This document shows positions 37,200-47,600 of a stretch of 64,000 nucleotides of DNA, in pieces (positions within the stretch are counted from its first letter, which is position 1; each line of letters begins with the position of its first letter). The DNA is from Streptomyces ferrugineus (GTDB lineage Bacteria > Actinomycetota > Actinomycetes > Streptomycetales > Streptomycetaceae). The stretch spans positions 7,440,001 through 7,504,000 of the forward strand of contig NZ_CP063373.1 in NCBI RefSeq assembly GCF_015160855.1, given 5' to 3'. Both the position numbers and the translations under genes were made by a program. Under the pieces are notes generated by a model that searched no databases, had not been told where the DNA came from, and was given only the letters and a program-made list of their open reading frames with translations.

Positions 37200-37526
37200 C
37201 TACGGCGCCGGGAACCTCCGCTCGTTCCGGTCGATCTTCGCGTCCAGCGCGGCCAGCGCGTCGATGCCGAGCACCTCGCACAGCTGCAACAGGTACGCCA
37301 GCACGTCCGCGACCTCGTCCGTCACCCGCGCCGCGGTGTCCTTGTCGGCCATGACCCGCGCCGACTCCTCCGGCGTCAACCACTGGAAGATCTCGACGAG
37401 TTCGGACGCCTCGACGCTCAGCGCCGCGACGAGGTTCTTCGGCGTGTGATACGGCTGCCAGTTGCGTGCGGCGGCGAACTCGGCCAGCCGGCGCTGCAGC
37501 TTGGCGACATCAAGAGGTTCGGTCAC
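37200..37526 (-). CDS. MazG-like nucleotide pyrophosphohydrolase
   Basis: A 108-residue all-alpha NTP pyrophosphatase of the RS21-C6/dCTPase type: HTPKNLVAALSVEASELVEIFQW carries the first E-x2-E pair, and RVTDEVADVLAYLLQLCEVLG the E-x2-D pair that binds magnesium. Such enzymes hydrolyse non-canonical or excess nucleotides. Its start overlaps the stop of the ATPase gene upstream (ATGA). Confidence 0.9.
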   Translation of the reverse strand: MTEPLDVAKLQRRLAEFAAARNWQPYHTPKNLVAALSVEASELVEIFQWLTPEESARVMADKDTAARVTDEVADVLAYLLQLCEVLGIDALAALDAKIDRNERRFPAP

Positions 37527-38689
37527 GGCTCCAGGTGTACCACCGTCAGCCCGGGCACCCCCGCCACACCTGACGCGTCACTCACGGCCCCGACCACCCG
37601 GATGTGCCCCCGCTCGCACATCCGCGCCGCCAGCGCGGCCAACTCCCCGCGCTGCACCGGGTCCAGCCCCCGGTCGAGCCCGTCCGCCAGCACGGTCAGC
37701 GTCTGCATGGCCTCGGGCACCTCGCCCGCCGGGTCGACCTCCAGCACCCCGGGCCCGGTCAGCAGCACCAGCGACAGCGCGAGATACCGCAGCTCGCCGT
37801 CCCCGAGCCGGCCGAGTTCCGTGCGCACCCCGTCCCCCCGGTCGAGCACGCCCCGTACCGTCCCGTCCCCCAGCACCTCGCCGACGACATCGGCCACCGC
37901 CCCCGCGCACCCCGCCCGCGCCGCGGCCACGAGCCGCGTATGCCGCTGTCCGCACTCGGCGCGGGTCCGCCACAGCACCTCGGCCAGGTTGTCGCACCCC
38001 GCGAGCAGCCGCCCGGACCCGACCGGCACCGCCTCGCGCATCCGCTCGGGCCGCGGATCACAGGCGAAGACCGACCGCAGCGCCACCACCATCTGCTCGG
38101 CGGCGGCCAGCACCCGCCGCTGTCCGTCCGTCTTGCCGGCCACCCGCAACGGCAGCAGCGCGGTGCCGAGCCGGTCGTCGGGCAGCGGCGCCCGGGTCAC
38201 CGGCGCCTGCCCGGCCGTGTGCCAGGCGGCCTGCACAAAGGGGCGGCTCGGGTCGCGCAGGGCCGTCTCCAGGAGCACGAGGCCTCCGGCGCTGAGCCGC
38301 TCCCCGACGATCCGCAGTCCGGGCTCGGCCTGCACGGCGACATCGAGACGGACGGGGCCCTCGGGGCCGTCGGCCGTGCAGCCGATCCGGAAGCCGCGCC
38401 GCCGCTGGGCGTCGGGCCGCGCCCGCTCCGGAACGCAGGCCGCCGGGTCCGGGAACACCTCCCCGACCCCGGCGCCCCCGCCGAGCCGCGCCAGCGCCTC
38501 GTACGCCCGCAACGCGCTGGTCTTCCCGCACCCGCTGGGCCCGGCGAAGAGCGTGAACGCCCCCAGCGCGAGCGCGGCCCGCCGGTGCCCGGCGAACGCG
38601 GACAGCCGCAGTTCGGTGAGCCGGGGCCGGCAGGTTCGGGGCTCCTGAGGTGGAGGGGACACGGCAGCAGACACACACGACACGCCCAT
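37523..38689 (-). CDS. AAA-type ATPase, RecF/SMC-like head domain
   Basis: A 388-residue ATPase with N-terminal LTELRLSAFAGHRRAALALG followed by Walker A FAGPSGCGKTSALRAYEAL (about residues 47-55 for the loop), and a C-terminal LGRLGDGELRYLALSLVLLTGPGVLEVD that resembles the signature and Walker B of ABC/SMC heads, though the usual D-E pair reads VLEVD. This is an OLD/RecF-like P-loop protein seen beside MazG genes in Streptomyces. The exact task is unknown; nucleotide-pool or DNA quality control is a guess from the coupling to MazG. Confidence 0.8.
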   Translation of the reverse strand: MGVSCVSAAVSPPPQEPRTCRPRLTELRLSAFAGHRRAALALGAFTLFAGPSGCGKTSALRAYEALARLGGGAGVGEVFPDPAACVPERARPDAQRRRGFRIGCTADGPEGPVRLDVAVQAEPGLRIVGERLSAGGLVLLETALRDPSRPFVQAAWHTAGQAPVTRAPLPDDRLGTALLPLRVAGKTDGQRRVLAAAEQMVVALRSVFACDPRPERMREAVPVGSGRLLAGCDNLAEVLWRTRAECGQRHTRLVAAARAGCAGAVADVVGEVLGDGTVRGVLDRGDGVRTELGRLGDGELRYLALSLVLLTGPGVLEVDPAGEVPEAMQTLTVLADGLDRGLDPVQRGELAALAARMCERGHIRVVGAVSDASGVAGVPGLTVVHLEP

Positions 38690-38763
38690 GTCCGGACCGT
38701 AGGCCCCCTACCGGCGGGCGAACCGTTCCACCCCGGAGCCCTTCCTACGATCGGGCGAGAGCC

Positions 38764-39153
38764 TCACGTGCCGGGAACTCCGGCGCCCTCCATCAGTCCG
38801 CTCACCTCGGTCCCGGGCGGCGTCAGCAGGAACACGTTCCGGTCCACCCGGTGCATCCCGCTGCCCAGTCCGAAGACGACGCCGGTGCTGAAGTCCAGGA
38901 CCCGCTTGGCGACCTCGTTCTCCGCGCCGGTCAGGTCCAGCAGCACGGGAATCCCGGCCATCAGTGTCTCGGCGACCTCGCGGGCGTCCCCGAACACATT
39001 GACCCGCAGCACGACGAAGCGACGGCGGGGCTCTGTCTCCGCTTCCGGCATCGCACGGTGATCCACCGACGACGGCCAGGCGTCGCGACCGCGCAGCGGC
39101 ACGACCTGGGCGAGCCCTTCCCATTGTTCATCGGTGACGTCGTGGCTGTTCAC
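38764..39153 (-). CDS. sflB: SepF-like cell-division protein
   Basis: A 129-residue SepF-family protein: RRRFVVLRVNVFGDAREVAETLMAGIPVLLDLTG and FSTGVVFGLGSGMHRVDRNVFLLTPPG are the DUF552/SepF core. SepF links FtsZ to the membrane; Streptomyces have one SepF and two divergent paralogues, SflA and SflB. Position near arcA/argF suggests SflB (symbol given on that basis). The N-terminal membrane-anchoring helix of true SepF looks degenerate. GTG 39153 chosen for its GGGGGAG; a TTG at 39198 is possible. Confidence 0.82.
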   Translation of the reverse strand: MNSHDVTDEQWEGLAQVVPLRGRDAWPSSVDHRAMPEAETEPRRRFVVLRVNVFGDAREVAETLMAGIPVLLDLTGAENEVAKRVLDFSTGVVFGLGSGMHRVDRNVFLLTPPGTEVSGLMEGAGVPGT

Positions 39154-39386
39154 CGGCTCCCCCCGCCTTGACTCGCCTTCAATGCCTGCACCGGCCAATT
39201 CTTACGCCAAGTCACCCGTTCGGCCCAACAGCGACACGGTGCGCGACCGCCCGACACCCCCCTCACATCGCTCTTCGGGCGGCTGTGTGTCCTACGTAAC
39301 TCCTCATGATCAAGGGATGTGACATCGACGTAACGGGCAATTCGTACGCTCCAGACACCACCCCGACCGCCGGAGAAGGGCAGCGC

Positions 39387-42300
39387 GTGACCTCGACCAC
39401 CTCCACGACTCAGGTCCGGTCGGTCTGCACGTACTGCGGAGTCGGCTGCGGAATCCTGCTGGACGTCGGGACGGGGCCGGACGGGCGGCGTACGGTGCTG
39501 AAGGCCTCCGGCGACAAGGCGCACCCGGCGAACGCGGGCCGGCTGTGCACGAAGGGCGCGACGACCGCCGAGATGCTCGCCGCGCCGGGGCGGCTGACCA
39601 CCGCGCTGGTCAGGGGCGACCGGGGCGAGGAGCCGGTGCCCGCCCCCACCGCCGACGCGATCGCCGAGACGGCCCGCCGGCTGCGCGCGATCATCGACGA
39701 GCACGGGCCGGACGCGGTCGCCTTCTATGTCTCCGGGCAGCTGAGCCTGGAGGCGCAGTATCTGGCGAACAAGCTGGCCAAGGGGTTCGTGCGGACGAAC
39801 CAGATCGAGTCGAACTCCCGGCTGTGCATGGCCAGCGCGGGAGCCGGATACAAGCTGTCGCTCGGGGCGGACGGGCCGCCCGGGTCGTACGAGGACTTCG
39901 ACAAGGCCGATGTCTTCCTGGTCATCGGCTCGAACATGGCCGACTGCCATCCCATCCTCTTCCTGCGGATGATGGAGCGGGTCAAGGCCGGGGCGAAACT
40001 GATCGTCGTCGATCCGCGGCGCACCGCCACCGCCGCCAAGGCCGATCTGTTCCTGCAGATCAGGCCGGGCACCGACCTCGCCCTCCTCAACGGGCTGCTG
40101 CGTCTGCTCGTCGAGAACGGCCACACCGACCCCGACTTCATCACCGCCCACACCGAGGGCTGGGAGGCGATGCCCGAGTTCCTCGCCGACTATCCGCCGG
40201 AGGCCGTCGCCGAGATCACCGGGCTCGCCGAGGACGACCTGCGCACCGCGGCCCGGCTGATCGGCGAGGCGGGCGAGTGGACGAGCTGCTGGACGATGGG
40301 GCTCAACCAGTCCACGCACGGCACCTGGAACACGAACGCCCTGGTCAACCTGCATCTGGCCACCGGCGCCATCTGCCGCCCGGGCTCCGGTCCCTTCTCC
40401 CTCACCGGGCAGCCCAATGCCATGGGCGGGCGCGAGATGGGCTACATGGGCCCGGGGCTGCCGGGGCAGCGGTCCGTCCTCGTCGACGCCGAGCGGGCCT
40501 TCGTCGAGGAGCTGTGGGAGCTGCCGCCGGGGACGGTGCGCGCCGACGGGGTCGGCAAGGGAACCGTCGAGATGTTCCGGAAGATGGCCGACGGCGAGAT
40601 CAGGGCCTGCTGGATCATCTGCACCAACCCCGTCGCCTCCGTCGCCAACCGCCGTACCGTCATCGAGGGCCTGGAGGCCGCCGAGTTCGTCGTCACCCAG
40701 GACGTCTTCGGCGAGACCGAGACCAACGCGTACGCCGATGTCGTGCTGCCCGGCGCCATGTGGACCGAGGGCGAGGGCGTCTTCGTCAACAGCGAGCGCA
40801 ATCTCACGCTGACCCGGGCGGTGGCCGACCCGCCGGGCGAGGCGATGGCGGACTGGCGGATCATCGCGGCCGTCGCCTGTGCGATGGGGTACGAGAAGGG
40901 GTTCTCGTACGACAGTGCCGAGGACGTCTTCGAGGAGATACGGCGGGCCTGGAACCCGGTGACCGGCTGGGATCTGCGCGGGGTGAGCTACGAGCGGCTG
41001 CGGGACACGCCCGTGCAGTGGCCGGCCGCCGAGGTGGACGGGCCCGAGCGCAATCCGATCCGGTACGTCGACGCGGACGGCGGGCTGCGGTTCCCGACCG
41101 CGAGCGGTCGGGCCGTCTTCCACGCCCGGCCGCACATGCCGGCCGCCGAGATGCCGGACGACGACTATCCCTTCGTGCTGAACACCGGGCGGGTGCAGCA
41201 CCAGTGGCACACGCTGACCAAGACCGCGAAGGTGGCCAAGCTCAACAAGCTGAACCCAGGGCCGTTCGTGGAGGTGCATCCGCGGGACGCGCGTGAGCTG
41301 GGGATCGCCGACGGGGACCGGGTGGAGGTCGCCTCGCGGCGGGGGCGGGCGGTGTTGCCGGCCGTGGTGACCGAGCGGGTGCGGCCGGGGGGCGCCTTCG
41401 CGCCGTTCCACTGGAACGATCTGTTCGGGGAGTATCTGAGCGTCAACGCGGTGACGAGCGACGCGGTGGACCCGATCTCCTTCCAGCCGGAGTTCAAGGT
41501 GTGCGCCGTGTCGCTGGCGAAGGTGCACGAGCCGGCGCCGGCCGGCGAGGTGATCGTGCCGGCGTCCGTCACTCCGGCCTCCGTCACCCCGGCGTCCGTC
41601 ACCCCGGCGTCCGTCACCCCGGGCGGCGACCCCTTCGGGCTCGACCCCGCCCCGCCGCCCGTCCTGACCGCTCAGGAACGCCTCTACCTCACCGGCTTCC
41701 TCGCCGGTATCGAGACCGGCGCGCCCGGCATCCCCGTCCTGCCGCCGGACGCGCCCTTCAGCCCCGAGCACGCGACGTGGGTCAACGGCGTCCTCGCCGG
41801 CATGTACTCGCGGGCGGCGCAGCCGGCTCAGCGGCCGGGCCGTGAGGTGGTCGTGCTGTGGGCCTCGCAGACCGGCAACGCCGAGGACTTCGCCTCCGCC
41901 ACCGCCGAGCGGCTGGGCGCGGCCGGGCACCGGGCCTCGCTGGTCGGCATGGACGAGGCCGATGTCGGCGCCCTCGCCCGCACGGCCGACCTGCTCTTCA
42001 TCACCAGCACGTTCGGCGACGGCGACGCACCCGACAACGGGTCGGGCCTGTGGGACTCACTGTCCGATCAGGGGGCGCCCCGGCTGGACGGGGTGCGGTA
42101 CGCCGTGCTCGCCTTCGGCGACTCGTCGTACGACGACTTCTGCGGGCACGGGCGCCGGCTCGACGCGCGGCTGGACGAGCTGGGCGCGGTGCGGCTGGCG
42201 CCCCGCACGGACTGCGAACCGGACTACGAGCCGTCCGCCGGGGCGTGGCTCGACCAGGTGCTCACCGCGCTGGGCGGTGCGCCGGCGCCGACTGCCGAGG

Positions 42301-43433
42301 AGCCGAAGGACCGGGCCAGGCCCGCCGCGGCCACCGCCCGCCTCGTCGGCAACCGGCTGCTGAGCCGGCCGGGGGCGGGCAAGGAGGTGCGGCGGTTCAC
42401 CTTCGACACGAGCGGGACCTCGCTGACGTACGAGGCGGGCGACGCGCTCGGTATCCGGCCGGTCAACTCGGCCGCGCTGGTGGCGGAGTGGCTGGCGGTC
42501 ACCGGGGTCGACGGGTCGACGGCCGTGGCGATCGACGACGTCGGGGAGACCTCCTTCGCCGAGGCCCTGCACCGCCACCTCGACATCACGCGGATCACCC
42601 CGGACCTGCTGCGCTTCGTCGCCGAACGCGTCCGGGACGACCGGGAGTTGCGCCGGCTGCTGCGGCCCGACAACAAGGACGGTCTTGCGCAGTGGAGTTG
42701 GGGGCGGCAGGCCGTGGACGTGCTCGCCGAGCACCCGGTGCGGGCGGGGGCGAAGGAGTGGGCGGGGGTGCTGAAGAAGCTCCAGCCGCGTCTGTACTCC
42801 ATATCGTCCAGCCCGCTGGTCGACCCGCACAGCGTCTCGCTGACGGTCTCCGTGGTGCGGTACGAGAACCTGCACGGCCGGCCGCGCGGCGGGGTCTGCT
42901 CGCCCTTCCTCGCCGACGCCGAGCCGGACGCCGAGGTGCCGGTCTTCGTGCAGCGCTCCCCCGGCTTCCGGCCGCCCGCCGACGCCTCGACGCCGATGGT
43001 GATGGTCGGCCCGGGCACGGGGGTCGCGCCCTTCGTCGGCTTCCTCCAGGAGCGGCGCGCGCTCGGGCACGGGGCGCCCAACTGGCTGTTCTTCGGCGAG
43101 CAGCACCGGGCCAGCGACTTCTACTACGAGGAGGAGCTGACGGCGCTGCTCGACGAGGGCGTGCTCGACCGCCTCGACACCGCCTTCTCCCGCGACCAGC
43201 GCAACAAGGTGTACGTCCAGGACCGGATGCGCGAGCACGGCCCGGAGCTGTGGCGCTGGCTGCGGGACGGCGCCCACTTCTACGTCTGCGGGGACGCCTC
43301 GCGCATGGCCAAGGACGTGGACCGGGCGCTCAGGGACATCGCGGTCACGCACGGCGGGCTGGACGAGGCCGAGGCGTCGGCGTACGTGAAGCAGCTCGCG
43401 GCGGCGAAGCGGTACGTGCGGGACGTGTACTGA
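39387..43433 (+). CDS. Assimilatory nitrate reductase fused to flavodoxin/NADPH reductase
   Basis: A 1348-residue bifunctional enzyme. Residues about 10-700 are a molybdopterin oxidoreductase of the NasA/NapA type with 4Fe-4S cysteines C14, C17, C21, C54 and the Mo-ligand cysteine in [13 protein letters not shown]; residues about 600-720 are the molydopterin-binding domain ([19 protein letters not shown]). After a Pro-Ala-Ser-Val-Thr repeat linker comes a flavodoxin ([23 protein letters not shown], about 820) and a CysJ-like FAD/NADPH module ending [16 protein letters not shown]. Electrons thus pass NADPH-FAD-FMN-FeS-Mo in one chain. GTG 39387 has GAAGGG before it. No nitrite reductase or nitrate transporter gene is adjacent. 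Confidence 0.93.
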   Translation: MTSTTSTTQVRSVCTYCGVGCGILLDVGTGPDGRRTVLKASGDKAHPANAGRLCTKGATTAEMLAAPGRLTTALVRGDRGEEPVPAPTADAIAETARRLRAIIDEHGPDAVAFYVSGQLSLEAQYLANKLAKGFVRTNQIESNSRLCMASAGAGYKLSLGADGPPGSYEDFDKADVFLVIGSNMADCHPILFLRMMERVKAGAKLIVVDPRRTATAAKADLFLQIRPGTDLALLNGLLRLLVENGHTDPDFITAHTEGWEAMPEFLADYPPEAVAEITGLAEDDLRTAARLIGEAGEWTSCWTMGLNQSTHGTWNTNALVNLHLATGAICRPGSGPFSLTGQPNAMGGREMGYMGPGLPGQRSVLVDAERAFVEELWELPPGTVRADGVGKGTVEMFRKMADGEIRACWIICTNPVASVANRRTVIEGLEAAEFVVTQDVFGETETNAYADVVLPGAMWTEGEGVFVNSERNLTLTRAVADPPGEAMADWRIIAAVACAMGYEKGFSYDSAEDVFEEIRRAWNPVTGWDLRGVSYERLRDTPVQWPAAEVDGPERNPIRYVDADGGLRFPTASGRAVFHARPHMPAAEMPDDDYPFVLNTGRVQHQWHTLTKTAKVAKLNKLNPGPFVEVHPRDARELGIADGDRVEVASRRGRAVLPAVVTERVRPGGAFAPFHWNDLFGEYLSVNAVTSDAVDPISFQPEFKVCAVSLAKVHEPAPAGEVIVPASVTPASVTPASVTPASVTPGGDPFGLDPAPPPVLTAQERLYLTGFLAGIETGAPGIPVLPPDAPFSPEHATWVNGVLAGMYSRAAQPAQRPGREVVVLWASQTGNAEDFASATAERLGAAGHRASLVGMDEADVGALARTADLLFITSTFGDGDAPDNGSGLWDSLSDQGAPRLDGVRYAVLAFGDSSYDDFCGHGRRLDARLDELGAVRLAPRTDCEPDYEPSAGAWLDQVLTALGGAPAPTAEEPKDRARPAAATARLVGNRLLSRPGAGKEVRRFTFDTSGTSLTYEAGDALGIRPVNSAALVAEWLAVTGVDGSTAVAIDDVGETSFAEALHRHLDITRITPDLLRFVAERVRDDRELRRLLRPDNKDGLAQWSWGRQAVDVLAEHPVRAGAKEWAGVLKKLQPRLYSISSSPLVDPHSVSLTVSVVRYENLHGRPRGGVCSPFLADAEPDAEVPVFVQRSPGFRPPADASTPMVMVGPGTGVAPFVGFLQERRALGHGAPNWLFFGEQHRASDFYYEEELTALLDEGVLDRLDTAFSRDQRNKVYVQDRMREHGPELWRWLRDGAHFYVCGDASRMAKDVDRALRDIAVTHGGLDEAEASAYVKQLAAAKRYVRDVY
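41559..41618 (+). repeat. Four 15-bp in-frame repeats in the nitrate reductase linker
   Basis: Four tandem copies of CCGGCGTCCGTCACC (with C/T changes) encode (Pro-Ala-Ser-Val-Thr)x4. They form a flexible hinge between the molybdenum part and the flavodoxin part. Copy number is likely to vary between strains. Confidence 0.92.
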
Positions 43434-43457
43434 TCCGCAGGAGAACGCCGGCCGGGG

Positions 43458-43973
43458 TCAGGCTGCGGTGCGGGTGAAGCGGAGGCTGGCGGCGACCGTG
43501 GTGAGGCCGCGCATCATGCCGAGCTGGTTCCAGCCCATGGCGAACTGCTCGCGGTCCACGGTGAACTCGGCGTCCAGGGTGAGCGCCCGGTCGTCCGCGC
43601 CGACCAGGCGGGCGGTGACGGACTGGGGGCGGCTGATGCCCCGGACGGTGAGCTGACCGACGACGTGCACCTCGTCGCCGGCGCGCAGCTCGGCGCTGCG
43701 GACCGCGAAGGTGATCTCGGGGTGGTTGGCGGCGTCGAAGAAGTCGGCGGAGCGCAGGTGCTCGTCGCGCTTGGCGTTGCGGGTGTCCAGGGAGGCGGGG
43801 TCCACGGTGATCGTGCCGACGGCGGAGCCGTCGGGCCGCACCTCACCGTCGCCGGTGACGGCGGTGAAGGCGCCCTTGACGGTGACCAGGCCCCAGAACG
43901 TCTTGTGCCGGACGGCGACGGTGGAGGCGGCGGTGTCGAGCTGCCAGGTTCCGGTTTCGACGGCGACGGTCAT
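43458..43973 (-). CDS. YceI family lipid/isoprenoid-binding protein
   Basis: A 171-residue lipocalin-like YceI protein: WQLDTAASTVAVRHKTFWGLVTVKGAFTAV, ASLDTRNAKRDEHLRSADFFDAANHPEITF and a C-terminal WNQLGMMRGLTTVAASLRF. YceI members bind polyprenoids such as quinone side chains. No signal peptide, so cytoplasmic. ATG 43973 has AGGAGTGAAAGATC before it. Divergent from a MarR regulator across 107 bp containing two matching operators. Confidence 0.92.
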   Translation of the reverse strand: MTVAVETGTWQLDTAASTVAVRHKTFWGLVTVKGAFTAVTGDGEVRPDGSAVGTITVDPASLDTRNAKRDEHLRSADFFDAANHPEITFAVRSAELRAGDEVHVVGQLTVRGISRPQSVTARLVGADDRALTLDAEFTVDREQFAMGWNQLGMMRGLTTVAASLRFTRTAA

Positions 43974-44015
43974 GATCTTTCACTCCTGGGCATCGGATGG
44001 GCATCGGATCTGTAA

Positions 44016-44060
44016 TCCAAATTTGGACGACATCACGCTAGCCGATACTCCAAATTTGAA
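44016..44060. promoter_or_regulatory. Twin MarR-type operators
   Basis: TCCAAATTTGGA (44016-44027, perfect palindrome) and TCCAAATTTGAA (44049-44060, one mismatch), start-to-start 33 bp, about three helical turns. They fill the YceI/MarR intergenic region, unusually AT-rich for this genome. The MarR protein encoded at 44081 is the obvious ligand, repressing both its own gene and yceI. Confidence 0.85.
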
Positions 44061-44080
44061 CAACAGATACACTCGAATTC

Positions 44081-44563
44081 ATGGCCGACCTCTCCGACTG
44101 CCCCTCCGCCTCCGGCGACGGACTGCTGCCCGCCGAGCTGCACGCCTGGATGCTGATGCTGGCCGCGACCGGAGCCGTCGAGCAGGAGCTGCGCACCGTC
44201 GTCAAGGAGCGGCTGGACGTCTCGCACGACGAGTTCCTGGTCCTGTGCCTGCTCGCCGCGGACCCCGGCGAGGCACTGCGCATGACACGGATCGCCGAAC
44301 TCCTGGGCCGCCCCAAGACCCGCCTGACCTACCAGATCGCCTGCCTCCAGCACGCCGGCCTGGTCACCCGCAAGTCGGTCTGCGGTGACAAGCGCGGCGT
44401 CGAGGTCGCCCTCACCGAGAAGGCACGGGGCCTGCTCAAGGAGGCCTCCGGCCTCCTCGCCGAGACGGTCAAGGAGGCCCTGGCCCGGTTCATGGGGCCC
44501 ACCCAGCGCCAGGCGATGTGCGCGCTGATGCCCGACTTCGCTGCAGAGGCGACGCCCGAGTAG
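44081..44563 (+). CDS. MarR-family transcriptional regulator
   Basis: A 160-residue winged-helix regulator: LDVSHDEFLVLCLLAADPGEALRMTRIAELLGRPKTRLTYQIACLQHAGLVTRKSVCGDKRGVEVALTEKAR spans the DNA-binding helices and wing (given here as one domain in adjoining pieces). The two cysteines CLQHA and SVCGDK may allow redox sensing. It sits divergent from yceI behind twin operators and likely represses both. Confidence 0.9.
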   Translation: MADLSDCPSASGDGLLPAELHAWMLMLAATGAVEQELRTVVKERLDVSHDEFLVLCLLAADPGEALRMTRIAELLGRPKTRLTYQIACLQHAGLVTRKSVCGDKRGVEVALTEKARGLLKEASGLLAETVKEALARFMGPTQRQAMCALMPDFAAEATPE

Positions 44564-44622
44564 TCGCCGGTGCGGTCGCGGGTACCCGGGGCGGTGCCCG
44601 CACCGACATCCAGGAGGCGTTC

Positions 44623-47600
44623 ATGGGCATCTCGGATCTGCCCGCTCCCGTCGTACGGCAGGAAGCGGCACGCCCGTCCGATCCGGCCGCGCTGGAGGCC
44701 GCGCTGCGTGAGCGCGTCGACGGGGAGGTCCGGTTCGACGCCGGGAGCCGGGCCGCGTACTCCACCGACGCCTCGAACTTCCGGCAGACCCCGATCGGCG
44801 TGGTCGTACCGCACACCCCCGAGGCCGCCGCGGAGGCTGTGGCCGTCGCCCGGGAGCACGACGCGCCGGTGCTGTCGCGGGGCGGCGGGACCTCGCTGGC
44901 CGGGCAGTGCACCAACACGGCCGTCGTCATCGACTGGTCGAAGTACTGCACGGAGCTGGAGTCGGTCGATACCGAGGCGCACACCTGCGTCGTCCAGCCG
45001 GGCATCGTGCTCGACGAGCTCAACCGGCGGCTCGCCCCGACCGGGCTGTGCTTCGGCCCCGAGCCCGCCACCCACGCCAACTGCACGATCGGCGGCATGA
45101 TCGGCAACAACTCCTGCGGCGCCACCGCGCAGGCGACCGGCAAGGTCGTCGACAACATCGCCCGCCTGGAGGTGCTGCTCTACGACGGCACCCGCTTCTG
45201 GTGCGGGGAGACCGGCGACGAGGAGTACGCCGAGATCGAGCGGCACGGCGATCTGCGGGCGTCCGTGTACCGGCGGCTGCGTGCCCTGCGCGACGGCCAC
45301 GCCGACGAGATCCGCCGCCGCTTCCCGGCCATCCCCCGCCGAGTCTCCGGCTACAACCTCGACTCGCTGCTGCCCGAGCACGGCTTCGACGTCGCCGGGC
45401 TGCTGGTCGGCAGCGAGTCGACGCTGGTCACGGTCCTGCGGGCGGAGCTGGAGCTGGTGCCGGTGGTCAAGGAACGCACGCTGGTGGTGCTGGGGTTCGA
45501 GGACGTCGCGGCCGCCGCGGACGCCGTACCGGCGATCCTGCCGTACGAGCCGGTCGCGCTGGAGGGCGTCGACCGCCATCTCGTCCACGACGAACGGCTC
45601 AAGCACCTCAACCGCAGGGCCATCGACCAACTGCCCGAGGGCAACGCCTACTTGATGGTGCAGTTCGGCGGCGAGACCGTCGAGGAGGCCGACGAGTGGG
45701 CGCACCGGATGCTGGACGGGCTGCACGAGTCCGAGCACGACGCCGAGGTCGCCTTCCTGGACGATCCCGCCCACGAGGAACAGCTCTGGCAGGTCCGCGA
45801 GGCCGGTCTCGGCGCCACCGCGCACGTCCCCGGCCATCCCGACACCTGGGAGGGCTGGGAGGACTCGGCGGTGGCGCCGGAGCGGCTGGGCGAGTATCTG
45901 CGGCGGCTGCGCGGTCTGTTCGAGGAGTTCGGGTACCAGAGCGACGCCGGGCCGAGCCTCTACGGCCACTTCGGGCAGGGGTGCGTGCACACGCGGATCC
46001 CCTTCGACCTGTACAGCGCGCAGGGGGTGGCCGGCTACCGGCGGTTCATGGAGCGGGCGGCCGATCTCGTGGTCGAGTTCGGCGGGTCCTTCTCCGGCGA
46101 GCACGGGGACGGGCAGAGCCGGGGCGAGCTGCTGCCGCGGATGTTCGGCCAGGAGCTGGTGGCGGCCTTCGGCCGGCTCAAGGCCGTGTTCGACCCGGGC
46201 GACCGGATGAACCCCGGCAAGGTGGTGGCGCCGTACCGGCTCGACGAGAACCTGCGCATCGGCGCCGACTGGGCCCCGTACGCCCCGCGCGACCTGCACT
46301 TCCGCTTCCCGCACGACGACGGGTCCTTCGCCCGGGCCGCCAACCGGTGTGTGGGCGTGGGCAAATGCCGGCGCCTGGACACCGAGGACGACGGGGTGAT
46401 GTGCCCGTCCTACCAGGTCACGCTGGAGGAGGAGCACTCCACGCGGGGCCGGGCCCGGCTGCTGTTCGAGATGCTCGACGGGCACGGCGACAGCGCGATC
46501 CGCGACGGCTGGCGTTCGCGGGCGGTCAAGGACGCGCTCGATCTGTGCCTGGCCTGCAAGGGCTGCAAGAGCGACTGTCCGGCCGATGTCGACATGGCGA
46601 CCTACAAGGCGGAGTTCCTCTCCCACCACTACGCGGGCCGGCCCTGGCTGAGGCCCCGCTCCGATCTGTCGATGGGCTGGCTGCCGGCCGTCGCCCAGGC
46701 CGTGGGCCGCGCCGGGCTCTCTCCGGTGGTCAACGCCCTCACCCACACCCCGCCGCTGTCGCGGGCGGCGCTCGCGGTGGCCGGGGTCGAGGACCGGGAA
46801 GTGCCGCTGTTCGCACGGCAGTCGTTGCAGAGCTGGTTCGCCGGCCGGTCCGGCTCCGGCAGCGGCGCGCGCGGCACGGTGCTGCTGTGGCCGGACACCT
46901 TCACCAACTTCTTCCAGCCGCACGTGGGCCAGGCGGCGGTGCAGCTGCTGGAGCACGCGGGCTGGCGCGTGACGATGCCCCGCGAGCCGCTGTGCTGCGG
47001 GCTGACCTGGATCTCCACCGGCCAACTCGGCGTCGCCGAACGCGTCCTGACCCGGACCGTGCGCCGCCTCGCCGGTCACCTGCACGACGGCGGCCTGGTG
47101 GTCGGTCTGGAACCGAGCTGCACCACCGTATTCCGATCGGACGCCGAGGAGTTGTTCCCGGACGACCGGGATGTGCGCAGGCTGGCGGAGCAGACGGTGA
47201 CCCTGGCCGAGTTGCTCACCGGGCACAGCCCCGGCTACGAGCCGCCGCAGGTGCCCGACCGCAGCGCCCGCGCCCTGGCCCAGGTGCACTGCCACCAGCA
47301 CGCCGTACTGGGCTGGGAGTCCGACGAGGAACTGCTGCGCGCCGCCGGGGTCGACGTCGAGCGGCTGTCGTCCGGCTGCTGCGGCCTCGCCGGCAACTTC
47401 GGTTTCGAGCGGGGCCACTTGGAGGTCAGCCGGGCCTGCGCGGAACGCGTCCTGCTGCCCCGGCTCCGGCAGGAGGACCCCGCCGGCGTGGTCCTCGCGG
47501 ACGGCTTCAGCTGCCGCACCCAGATCCACGAGTTCGACAGCGGCGGCCACGAGGGAGTCCATCTGGCCGAACTACTGGCCTCGGCGCTGCCCACGTCCGA

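Noticed and set aside
41559..41618. Short tandem repeats as a CRISPR array
   Set aside because: Units are 15 bp, contiguous, in frame and code for a Pro-Ala-Ser-Val-Thr linker; there are no spacers.
44329..47562. 1077-codon minus-strand frame over the FAD/Fe-S dehydrogenase
   Set aside because: Antisense shadow; the plus frame has all FAD, Fe-S and CCG motifs and a good ribosome binding site.
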